64,000 bases of DNA, taken from positions 1 through 64,000 of the forward strand of contig NZ_JALJZV010000010.1 in assembly GCF_024171535.1 (NCBI RefSeq). Direction: 5' to 3'. Positions within the stretch are counted from its first letter, which is position 1; the number at the start of each line of letters is the position of its first letter. Position numbers and translations under genes: made by a program. Shown here piece after piece: positions 10,601 to 17,342 of this stretch. The notes under the pieces are model-generated. The model was given only the letters and a program-made list of their open reading frames with translations, was not told where the DNA came from and ran no database searches. Origin of the DNA: Flavobacterium sp. HSC-61S13 (GTDB taxonomy: Bacteria; Bacteroidota; Bacteroidia; Flavobacteriales; Flavobacteriaceae).

Positions 10601-10757
10601 TCCAAGTGCTGTTGTCCTTGTTAGCTACTACCGTAGCAAAGGATACTACTTGCCCATCTGATTGTGCCGTAACCTTCCCCTTGATCACAACTTGAGCCTG
10701 TACTAAAGTTAGTCCAGACAAGTACAACAGCAACGTAAATAAAAAGTGTCGTTTCAT
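7686..10757 (-). CDS. SusC/RagA-family TonB-linked outer-membrane transporter
   Basis: This is a TonB-dependent 22-stranded barrel that imports the ligand bound by SusD. Signal peptide about 1-21. Residues about 23-100 are a carboxypeptidase-regulatory-like domain (VVIKGKVTAQSDGQVVSFAT). A TonB-box-like stretch precedes the plug (VVLIGYGAAKKKNITTSI, about residue 105). The plug contains QGQVAGVTVMQQGGDPS and IRGTGSL, and the barrel ends in the aromatic tail GGFLFTF. At 1023 residues it has normal family length. No N-terminal STN domain is seen, so signalling through an anti-sigma factor is not expected. The adjacent hybrid regulator is the probable controller. Confidence 0.94.
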   Translation of the reverse strand: MKRHFLFTLLLYLSGLTLVQAQVVIKGKVTAQSDGQVVSFATVVANKDNSTWTTTDIEGNYSITLKQEKGNLTVEYLGYKKQSMTYAGSQTINLVLEDENNVLDEVVLIGYGAAKKKNITTSIATVDEIGKLSSRPVSNVTDFLQGQVAGVTVMQQGGDPSENSKIVIRGTGSLANEEPLTVVDGVPYYGPPISPSDIESVSILKDAAAAAIYGAQASSGVIVITTKKGKPGATRVSLNMYTGMQTATNLPTPLDAQGQAAIYNQAADNAGAPRQSAHDPKANPWGQTTRTNWMDEIFRTAAIYNVDANISGGSEKGSYMTSFGYNKKEGTLIGTFSERYNFRVKSDINLTDKVTIGQNIYYSNTQAVGTNTTNSYSGSIVNALYMPAAAPVYDEKGGFSGVVPQDLAAFAGAYGDVYNPVALLKRPSIESPTNFINANVYLNYNIVDGLNFKTTYSYDYTTNKYKKFTPKVPELGRSNLNNYLFESNYNKSHWIWDNQLTYQKTFGKHDLNLTAIHSAQKTNYDFCSQQGEGFSSEESFNHYMSNASVIRKPETEVYDDALTSVIGRAMYNYDDKYFLSASLRRDRTSRLAQNNQSETFPSASAGWRISQENFFDIKAINEFKLRASWGQIGNINSVAYYSFDVPLSSTNIIMGEDAALDSKGTYINRQSNPELKWETSESWDLGLDASFFNGKLNLVADYFSKRTKGMIIPGLEDAHHGTAAADVNGGEVLNKGLELSLSFNNKVGNVNYKIFGNTSFLQNELVNLDGYNQSGIDYIAHGDNVRSTLNPYRSVVGRSLYGTYLVPYIGIFQSQDEINNHRGANGSLIQPNAKPGDLIFKDSNNDGKIDNADKEFMDAYIPKITYSFGLNLDYKNFDLSMFFQGVGDVKVFNGYKFTAYNASQQGYNLDSRVQGAWTTAHTNTSIPRVSTKDDNQNYGTTSSWYLEDASYLRLKNITLGYTLPESLMKNLSANTSLRLYISGENLLTITGYQGIDPEVGGVGLDVAKYPVARTISGGFLFTF

Positions 10758-10782
10758 AAGTTTTACTATTTTCGATTTGCTT

Positions 10783-10809
10783 CAAAATTATAGTAGTGAC
10801 TAGTTGCAA
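10783..10809 (-). promoter_or_regulatory. Probable promoter of the SusC operon
   Basis: On the minus strand TAATTTTG (10783-10790) matches TAnnTTTG exactly, with TTG (10807-10809) 16 bp upstream as a weak -33 element. The -7 element ends 25 bp before the susC start codon. It lies in the 145-bp gap after the regulator gene, so the transporter operon can be transcribed on its own. Confidence 0.45.
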
Positions 10810-10902
10810 TAGGGTAGAAATCTTTCTAATTGGTGGTTTTTTATTACATATTAGGCTGGAAAACGACTTGATTTAGGGTGTTTTTTTTGCAATAACAATG
10901 GC

Positions 10903-13900
10903 TTAATATTCACTTAATCCACTTGCAACAATGCTTTCTTCTTTTTTATAAGATGACGGACTTACCTGATAGTGTTTTTTAAAGGTTTTACTGAAATATT
11001 TCGGGTCATTAAACCCACATTCAAAACTGATTTCTGATACGGTGAGGTTTCCATATTGTAACATGTTTTCCGCTTTTTTTAAACGGAGTTGTATTAAAAC
11101 TTCTGATGGTGAGATCTGTAAAATTTCTTTAAAGATCCGATAACACTTCATTTTAGAAATACCCAATTGTTCGGTTAGTTGCTCTATTCCAAAATCAGCA
11201 TTACCCAGTTTACTAGTCATCATTTCCATCGCTTTTCGCAAGAGTCTTTCGTTGGACGACTCTAATCGATCTTCCTGCTCTATCACTTCACTATTCCACA
11301 TATAAGCGGTCGCTTCTTTGTTTTGCTTATCATAGCTGATTCTCTTTTGAATCTTGTTTTCTATGATGTTTTTGTTGAGAGGTAAGTGAATAAAATCAGT
11401 CACTCCCAATTGTACCAACTGTTCTTGTAAAAAGTAATCGACCTCCTCTGCAATATAAAAAATCAACAAGCGCTGTTTATTTACTGTTTTCTGAATACGA
11501 CTAAATAAAGACAGCAAAGCATCTGAAATTGGGATATTGTATAGAATTAAAGCATCGAACTTATAGTGTTCTATATTACTGATAACTTCATTAATCTGGT
11601 TGTTATAAATCAACTGATATCGCTCTTCACTTCCTAACAACTGCAAGACCAATAAATGGTCCTGATCTTCAGCATACACCAAAAGGTTATTTTTATCCTT
11701 AGGTAGGGTTTGTAGCTCTTGCAAATAGATGTTCCAATCTTTTGCGTTATTTTCCTGCTGTGCTTCGCTGGACAAATCCAGTGGTAAACGGATCAATACC
11801 TGAAAACTACGCTGCGACAAGTCTATCAGGCTACCGCTTAAATCTTGAAGTAAGACAAAAAAAGCTCTATAATATGGACTAAAGAGACTGTTTTCCCTCC
11901 AATAAGTTTGAAGTAACTTACTTTCCGAAGCAATCGATACTTCCAAATAATCTTCAACGATATCAAAGGAAACTTCAATTTTCTCGTCTTGTTTCATATA
12001 CTTGCAGCAATCATTCATAAAGTATTTAAACAAAAATTTCAAACGCATTAAATCAATTTCTACCCTTTGTTTACCTATACTGCTTTTCACATCAATGCTT
12101 ACCAAAGTTTTCTTTTCATTATACTTCCATTCATCATGTAACTTATTAATTAAATCTTGAAGCCTAATACTGATTTTCTGTGGAGAGTCAAAATCTTTAA
12201 TCTGCTCGAGATAATCCCATTCTCTAACCATATCATACAAACCGACTACTTTATTCTTCGTTGTATTGTGCATGGCGACATGATCTAAACTCCCAAGGAT
12301 TTCAACCAAGGATTTTTTAATTTTTGAAAGCACAAAAACTCGAAATTTTTCAATTTCTATATCCGCATTTTTAAAACGACTATGCAGTTCTAAAACTTCT
12401 TTTTGCTGCTTTAAAATCTCACCATTAAGATTGTCGAGCTGTATATACTGTTGTCTAAGACTCTCCTTCTGTAACAATACTTCTTCGGTACGTAGTGCCA
12501 CTTCTTTCTTTAAGGCTATTTCGCGTTGTAAAACGATTTGTTGCTTTCTTTTAAACCTCCACACAAACAAAGAGATCAGAACCGCAATGACTATTAGTAT
12601 AAAAAAGGGGTTGGCGTAAAAAGGTTTACGTATGACAAACGATTTGGAAAACACTACTTCTTTTTTTGTTCCTAAGGTGTTCCTAACTTGTATGTTGTAA
12701 GTATTTGGTGCTAACTTATCCAACAGTATATCATTTTGTGGTAACACGCGCCAATCGTCAAAAAGCCCTTCAATTCGATATTCAAACTGATTTTTCAGAT
12801 AAGTATTAAAGCCGATCGGGTATAGTTCCAATTTGATATCATTATCTTTAAAAGCCCGCTCTACCATTTCATTGACTACAACGGGTTCTCCGTTAAAGAC
12901 AATTTTAAAATCAGGAACCTCTTTGGGGATTTGTAATTTTTCTGCATCAAATAAATTAACTCCTCTATTTCCAGCGAACATCAGTTTACCTTGGGTATTC
13001 TGATAGGCTGCTCCTTCGGAGAACTCTAGTCCCTGCCAGCCATTATAATTACTGAAATTCAAAACTGCCATGCTCTTTTTATCAATAGAGGCAATACCTT
13101 TGGTGGTGCTAATCCATATTTTGTTTTTATACGGTAGAAAACTGTATACCAAGTGACTTGGTAAACCCTTTTCTTCTGTCAGCTGCTGCTTTAGCTGCTT
13201 AGCAGATGAAAATATTGAAATTCCTCCTAAACTTCCAATCCAAATATCTTTGGAATACGGGTCAACATAAGTGACGTACACACTATTCCCCAAAACACCA
13301 TCGTCAAGATTTAGATGATTTATTTCACCCGAACTGATATCATAAAATACTACTCCTTCCTTTTCTGTTGCTAACAATAACTGCTTAGCATCCACTGAAA
13401 TATGTCTAATATGATACTTCATTAAGGTTTTCTGATTCAAAAATGGCACGAATTGCTGTTTGATTAAATCGAACTTGGCTATTCCTCCCCAACAAGCAAT
13501 CCATAAAAACGGTCCGCTTTCTTGAAAATGGTAGTTGCGATTATTGGTAAAATGGGGTGTGGAACCTTGTTCGTAATAGATCTGTTCGCCATCTCTGATT
13601 TGTATAACTCCTGCATAAGTACCAATCCATATACTTCCATAACTGTCGGTATATAAGCTCCGTATACGCAACCAATCTGCATTAACTTTAGCTCGTGTTA
13701 ATGGGTACGTTCGGAAAACACCACCTTTCTTATCTTGGGTGTATATGCCTTGGGTATAGTAGCCCAACCACAACCTTCCTTGTTGATCTTCAGTAATGGC
13801 CCTCACGGTTTCTGACGGTAAAAACGGCTGCTCTTTATGATGCGAATAAATGGTTTTAATATCTTCGTTGCGATTCACCATCATTGCGATTCCTCCATCC

Positions 13901-14625
13901 TTTGTACCCAACCACAAATTGCCTAACAGGTCTCTATGCAAAACAACAATTTCATTGCTTCTTAAACTAAGGGTATTATATGGATCTGTAGTATAGGTGT
14001 CTTGAATCACATATTTTCCGTGGACTTTGCTTATATAATATAAGCCTTTGTCCTTTGTCGCAACCCAAAAATGCAAATCATCCTCTTTTATAACATCATT
14101 TATTACAGTATCTTTAAACAAATGTTTCAAATCTGTAATCCATGCATCTTTGGGCTCTAATAAGACTTTATGCAACTGATCTTTAACAAATTCTCCCGAC
14201 TTCCATAGGTATTTACTTCCATCATTTAAAGTCACGAGCAATTCCCCTTGTACAGTTAAACTCATATCAATAATAGACGCTGGAAAGCTATAATTGATAA
14301 ATTGATCTTTTCCTCGATATAAACTGACTTTTTGATCATCACACCAGATCCATAGTTCTTCGCGATAATCTGATGTTATTTTATAGATGTTATTTCCAGC
14401 AATACTTGACGCATTTTGCGGGTTGTGTTTATAAACTGTAATTTTTTTACCATCATATAAATTTAAGCCATCCCAGGTACCTATCCATAAAGATCCATCT
14501 TTATGATTGAACATCGTATTTACCGAATTATTAGAAAGTCCATCCTTGGTAGTAACGTTATTAAAATGAATGTTTTGACCGTAAGTAAATAAACTTACAA
14601 AGAGAAAAAAAAAGAAGTAGCGCAT
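10903..14625 (-). CDS. Hybrid two-component-type regulator (propeller, Y_Y_Y, TM, pseudo-kinase, pseudo-receiver, AraC)
   Basis: The architecture is that of hybrid two-component regulators controlling SusCD loci. A signal peptide (about 1-17) is followed by two-component propeller repeats (about 20-560, with recurring LWIGTWDGLN and IWIGT motifs), a Y_Y_Y domain (about 585-665), one transmembrane helix (about 673-690), a coiled coil, a kinase-like segment (about 760-945), a receiver-like segment (about 978-1095) and an AraC HTH (about 1125-1225). The kinase-like part shows no recognisable H-box histidine (SKIKKSLVEILGSLDHV) and no G-boxes. In the receiver the expected phospho-Asp is Tyr (DALILYNIP) and the conserved Lys position reads HLPLN. 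The regulator therefore probably transmits ligand binding by conformation. It lies 145 bp upstream of susC. Confidence 0.88.
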   Translation of the reverse strand: MRYFFFFLFVSLFTYGQNIHFNNVTTKDGLSNNSVNTMFNHKDGSLWIGTWDGLNLYDGKKITVYKHNPQNASSIAGNNIYKITSDYREELWIWCDDQKVSLYRGKDQFINYSFPASIIDMSLTVQGELLVTLNDGSKYLWKSGEFVKDQLHKVLLEPKDAWITDLKHLFKDTVINDVIKEDDLHFWVATKDKGLYYISKVHGKYVIQDTYTTDPYNTLSLRSNEIVVLHRDLLGNLWLGTKDGGIAMMVNRNEDIKTIYSHHKEQPFLPSETVRAITEDQQGRLWLGYYTQGIYTQDKKGGVFRTYPLTRAKVNADWLRIRSLYTDSYGSIWIGTYAGVIQIRDGEQIYYEQGSTPHFTNNRNYHFQESGPFLWIACWGGIAKFDLIKQQFVPFLNQKTLMKYHIRHISVDAKQLLLATEKEGVVFYDISSGEINHLNLDDGVLGNSVYVTYVDPYSKDIWIGSLGGISIFSSAKQLKQQLTEEKGLPSHLVYSFLPYKNKIWISTTKGIASIDKKSMAVLNFSNYNGWQGLEFSEGAAYQNTQGKLMFAGNRGVNLFDAEKLQIPKEVPDFKIVFNGEPVVVNEMVERAFKDNDIKLELYPIGFNTYLKNQFEYRIEGLFDDWRVLPQNDILLDKLAPNTYNIQVRNTLGTKKEVVFSKSFVIRKPFYANPFFILIVIAVLISLFVWRFKRKQQIVLQREIALKKEVALRTEEVLLQKESLRQQYIQLDNLNGEILKQQKEVLELHSRFKNADIEIEKFRVFVLSKIKKSLVEILGSLDHVAMHNTTKNKVVGLYDMVREWDYLEQIKDFDSPQKISIRLQDLINKLHDEWKYNEKKTLVSIDVKSSIGKQRVEIDLMRLKFLFKYFMNDCCKYMKQDEKIEVSFDIVEDYLEVSIASESKLLQTYWRENSLFSPYYRAFFVLLQDLSGSLIDLSQRSFQVLIRLPLDLSSEAQQENNAKDWNIYLQELQTLPKDKNNLLVYAEDQDHLLVLQLLGSEERYQLIYNNQINEVISNIEHYKFDALILYNIPISDALLSLFSRIQKTVNKQRLLIFYIAEEVDYFLQEQLVQLGVTDFIHLPLNKNIIENKIQKRISYDKQNKEATAYMWNSEVIEQEDRLESSNERLLRKAMEMMTSKLGNADFGIEQLTEQLGISKMKCYRIFKEILQISPSEVLIQLRLKKAENMLQYGNLTVSEISFECGFNDPKYFSKTFKKHYQVSPSSYKKEESIVASGLSEY

Positions 14626-14849
14626 TAATAGTATTTACATTTATGACGCGCTAAATGTAAAACATCAAACTTGGAGAATGCGAACCCTATCATTAAGATT
14701 TGGTTACTACAATGTAAGTTAAAATTGAAATGTTCTTTAAGTATTAAAAAAACGAAATTGTGGGGAATGCGAAAAAGAATTCGACTAAAAGCAAGGCAAA
14801 GAAAATACATGCTTCATACGCATCGGTTTGGCTACCGATTGCTAATTGA

Positions 14850-14887
14850 AACAAACCTCTACTAAAAAGATTTAGTTGAGGTTTGTT
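14850..14887 (-). terminator. Hairpin downstream of the histone-H1-like gene
   Basis: AACAAACCTC (14850-14859) pairs with GAGGTTTGTT (14878-14887), and the inner ACTAAA/TTTAGT extends the stem across a T/T mismatch around an AAGA loop. It follows the stop of the minus-strand gene at 14903. The downstream tail on that strand is only moderately T-rich (TTTCAATT). Confidence 0.55.
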
Positions 14888-14902
14888 ATCAAGGTAAAAA
14901 TA

Positions 14903-15079
14903 TTATTTTTTTGACTCTTCAATAGAAACTTTTCTAAACTCTTTCAAAAGTTTTTCAAGTTCTAAAGTTGATTTACGTGCTCTTGCTCCAGCAGCTTTAA
15001 CTCCTTTGTCAATTAATGATTCAGATTCGTTTTTAAAAGTTTCGATTTCTGAATGAATTTTTTGGATTAAATTTTCCAT
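14903..15079 (-). CDS. Small histone-H1-like (Hc1-type) protein, 58 residues
   Basis: The minus-strand ATG at 15077-15079 opens 58 codons ending in TAA at 14903-14905. The product is highly charged and helical: it begins MENLIQKIHSEIETFK, carries KAAGARARKSTLELEKLLK in the middle and ends EESKK. This matches the short Bacteroidota proteins annotated as histone H1/Hc1-like, which carry the conserved GxRARKxxLELEKLLKEFRK core. A DNA-associated role is assumed from the family name but is not proven. It is monocistronic, with a hairpin just downstream at 14850-14887. Confidence 0.8.
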   Translation of the reverse strand: MENLIQKIHSEIETFKNESESLIDKGVKAAGARARKSTLELEKLLKEFRKVSIEESKK

Positions 15080-15471
15080 GATAAATTTTTATTTAATTAA
15101 GATTACAAAATTAGCAGTTTAAGAATCAGATGCAAGAATTTTGCAATCAAATATCTGTTTATTTTCAAGGATTTTTTGATTTTAAAACAACAAAAAAGCA
15201 TAAAACAACCGATCTTAATGCTATATTATTAAAGACAAAGCAACAAGCCTGCATTTCTATAAAAAAAATAAGGTTTATTTTTCACATAGTCCAAAAACAT
15301 TGGGATCTTGCTTCCTTGTTTAAATTTAGGACTTAAGGAATTTTTTTACAACTTTTAATATATTTCTCTCAAAACACCATTAGCAACAAGAGATTCAGTA
15401 CGAAGTTTAACCGTTAATACATTTGTAAAGCTTCCATCATCTTGAATATATCAAACGTACTTAAAATAAAA
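15080..15471. other. AT-rich intergenic stretch without a recognised gene
   Basis: This gap lies between the start of the histone-H1-like gene (minus strand) and the promoter of the ArsR-type gene (plus strand), so it should hold the histone gene promoter. A 68-codon open frame at 15130-15336 has no family resemblance and no plausible ribosome site, so I do not call it a gene. Confidence 0.5.
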
Positions 15472-15503
15472 TTTGATGGTTTCAAATAATAATAGTTACT
15501 TTG
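15472..15503 (+). promoter_or_regulatory. Promoter of the ArsR-type regulator gene
   Basis: TTTG (15472-15475) is followed after 20 bp by TTACTTTG (15496-15503), one mismatch from TAnnTTTG. The -7 element lies 25 bp upstream of the ATG at 15529. Spacing and position are typical of the Bacteroidota housekeeping sigma factor. Confidence 0.5.
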
Positions 15504-15528
15504 CATCGAGAAATCGCGATATATAAAA

Positions 15529-15828
15529 ATGATTGAGTTATTTAAAATGCTTTCTAACGAGCACCGTTTACAAATTCTCTTTTGGCTAAAAGAACCTCGA
15601 AATCATTTCGAAGCTATTGATATAGAGCCTGAAGTAGATGACTTTGGTGTATGTATGAGTATTATTCAAAAAAAAATAGGCCTTTCTCAATCTACTACCT
15701 CCTCTTACCTTAGTGGCCTAGTTAATAGTGGCTTATTACTATCTGTTCGCGAAGGAAAATGGACTTACTATAAAAGAAATGAACAGCAAATTCAAGAGCT
15801 CGCTTCCTATATTAAACAACAATTGTGA
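15529..15828 (+). CDS. ArsR-family winged-helix transcriptional regulator
   Basis: At 99 residues this is a compact winged-helix repressor. The opening LFKMLSNEHRLQILFWLKEP is the ArsR helix 1-2 pattern, the recognition helix is around IGLSQSTTSSYLSGLVNSGL and the wing is around REGKWTYYKRN. It has a single Cys (C42, in DFGVCMSII) and no classical CxC metal site, so metal sensing is not indicated. It lies 67 bp upstream of a luciferase-like monooxygenase gene on the same strand. In other bacteria this subtype is often next to such flavoenzymes or transporters, so control of the neighbour is plausible. Confidence 0.85.
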   Translation: MIELFKMLSNEHRLQILFWLKEPRNHFEAIDIEPEVDDFGVCMSIIQKKIGLSQSTTSSYLSGLVNSGLLLSVREGKWTYYKRNEQQIQELASYIKQQL

Positions 15829-15895
15829 TTTTTTTTTAAATCAAACATATCGACAATTATAGATATTTAATTATATAGAATTAAAAATATAAATT

Positions 15896-16858
15896 ATGGA
15901 AAAACATCGTGTTTTTGATCGCGTATTTGCACCCGATCGACTGACTTTAGGAATTTTTCTTCCGCTAGAAGTAAACCAACCAAATCAAACTACCTACAAT
16001 ACGCATATCGAACAGATCAAGCGGATTGACAATTGGGGATTTCCAGCATTATGGGTACGGGATATACCGATTTACGACCCTAGTTTTGGCGATGTAGGAC
16101 AGGTTTTCGACGCCTTAAATTACCTGTCGTTTATTGCGGGACAAACCACACAAATTGCGTTGGGAACAGCGAGCATAGTGATGCCGCTCTGGCATCCGAT
16201 AGCATTAGCCAAAGCAGTGGCTACATTGGATCAGCTATCGGGTAATCGGGTACTCTTAGGTGTGGGTTCAGGAGATCGAATGGGCGAGTTTCCGGCATTT
16301 GGTTTGGACTTTAATGATAGAGGCGCACGCTTTAGAGAAGTTTTTGAACAATTCAAGCAACATACCGAAAAGTCATTTGCTGCGATTCAATCTACAATTA
16401 GCGATTTTAAGGGAATGGACGTAGTACCCAAACCCCTTTCCGGCAAAGTTCCGCTGTTACTAACTGGTGGAAGCCAACAAACCTTGACGTGGAATGCCCA
16501 AAATGCCGACGGTTGGATTACCTATCCAGGAGCCACAGCTACTGCCAACGACACCGCGCAGATAAGCCAGAAAATAAATGCCTGGAGGAATCTAATCCCC
16601 AACGGTACTTTTAAACCGCATATAACTAATGAATGGATAGAACTTTCAGAAGATCCTCATTTTCCTAGAACGCCATTAAGAGGCGGATTTATTTTAAAAA
16701 CGGGACGTTTGGGACTTATTGAATTGTTATCAGAATGGGAGAAAGCCGGAGTCAATCATGCCGCAATAGGCATCCATTTCAGCAAAAGACCGACAACGGA
16801 TGTAATCGATGAATTGGCCACAGAAGTACTTCCTCTTTTTTCAGGTTTAAAGCGGTAA
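15896..16858 (+). CDS. Luciferase-like monooxygenase (LLM class flavin oxidoreductase)
   Basis: This is a cytoplasmic flavin-dependent oxidoreductase with a TIM barrel. The typical segments are LTLGIFLPLEV near the N-terminus, WGFPALWVRDIP, LGTASIVMPLWHPIALAKA and LDQLSGNRVLLGVGSGDR (about residues 115-132). The C-terminal half has PLLLTGGSQQTL and GWITYPG. Length (320) and motifs fit the BA3436-type subgroup of the family. No substrate is known for this subgroup as far as I can say. The gene follows an ArsR-type regulator and probably shares its transcript. Confidence 0.87.
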   Translation: MEKHRVFDRVFAPDRLTLGIFLPLEVNQPNQTTYNTHIEQIKRIDNWGFPALWVRDIPIYDPSFGDVGQVFDALNYLSFIAGQTTQIALGTASIVMPLWHPIALAKAVATLDQLSGNRVLLGVGSGDRMGEFPAFGLDFNDRGARFREVFEQFKQHTEKSFAAIQSTISDFKGMDVVPKPLSGKVPLLLTGGSQQTLTWNAQNADGWITYPGATATANDTAQISQKINAWRNLIPNGTFKPHITNEWIELSEDPHFPRTPLRGGFILKTGRLGLIELLSEWEKAGVNHAAIGIHFSKRPTTDVIDELATEVLPLFSGLKR

Positions 16859-16988
16859 ACCAGCGATATATTCGTAACATCAAGTACAGTAAAACAGTAC
16901 AATATGGCTAAATTTCATAAGTATTTCCTAAATGTTATTGGGTCATATCTATACTTTAAATGCAATTCTCTACATTCGGAGAATATTA

Positions 16989-17261
16989 ATGAAAAAACAA
17001 AAAGTTATGAAATGCCCAACCTGTAATGAAACACTCTTAATGAGTGAAAAAAATGGAATTGAAATTGACTATTGCCCAAGCTGTAGAGGTATTTGGTTAG
17101 ATCGTGGTGAACTCGATAAAATCATCGAGCGTTCTATGGCGCAAGACTCGCAAAGTAGTAATCAAAACAATAATGACTACAACCGACCACATAAAGAGCA
17201 CTATAAAGAAAATTATCAATCCAAGAAAAAATCATTCTTGAGCGATATTTTTGATTTTTAA
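16989..17261 (+). CDS. TFIIB-type zinc-ribbon protein
   Basis: This is a small cytoplasmic protein with one zinc ribbon: CPTCN and CPSC about 22 residues apart, followed by RGIWLDRGELDKIIERS, the hallmark of the zf-TFIIB family. The C-terminal 45 residues are Asn-, Lys- and Tyr-rich and look disordered. An open frame continues upstream to an ATG at 16932, but those residues (LLGHIYTLNAILYIRR) do not resemble the family, so I start at 16989; the ATG at 17007, right before KCPTC, is also possible. The function of this family is unknown. A strong terminator follows. Confidence 0.82.
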   Translation: MKKQKVMKCPTCNETLLMSEKNGIEIDYCPSCRGIWLDRGELDKIIERSMAQDSQSSNQNNNDYNRPHKEHYKENYQSKKKSFLSDIFDF

Positions 17262-17264
17262 ACA

Positions 17265-17280
17265 TTGGGAATATTCCCAA
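17265..17280. repeat. Perfect 16-bp palindrome
   Basis: TTGGGAATATTCCCAA is a perfect palindrome that starts 3 bases after the stop codon of the zinc-ribbon gene. It is followed by TTATTTTATA. It can act as a small terminator stem or as a protein-binding site; I cannot tell which. Confidence 0.5.
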
Positions 17281-17298
17281 TTATTTTATATCTTAATT

Positions 17299-17334
17299 AA
17301 ATAGGGTTCACTGAAAAGTGAACCCTATTTTTTT
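17299..17334 (+). terminator. Rho-independent terminator between convergent genes
   Basis: AAATAGGGTTCACT (17299-17312) and AGTGAACCCTATTT (17317-17330) form a perfect 14-bp stem with a GAAA loop, followed by TTTT. It separates the zinc-ribbon gene from the convergent adhesin gene that ends at 17343. The A-rich left flank would also give a T-rich tail for the minus-strand transcript. Confidence 0.85.
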
Positions 17335-17342
17335 AGTTTTGC

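Noticed and set aside
10621..10809. Minus-strand 62-codon frame at the start of susC
   Set aside because: It overlaps the susC signal-peptide region in another frame, so it is a shadow of the real gene.
14671..14865. 64-codon plus-strand open frame upstream of the hybrid regulator gene
   Set aside because: It overlaps the terminator hairpin at 14850-14887, has no family resemblance and lies in AT-rich spacer; a chance frame is more likely.
16932..16988. Upstream extension of the zinc-ribbon gene to the ATG at 16932
   Set aside because: The added residues do not resemble the family, whose members begin close to the first CPxC.
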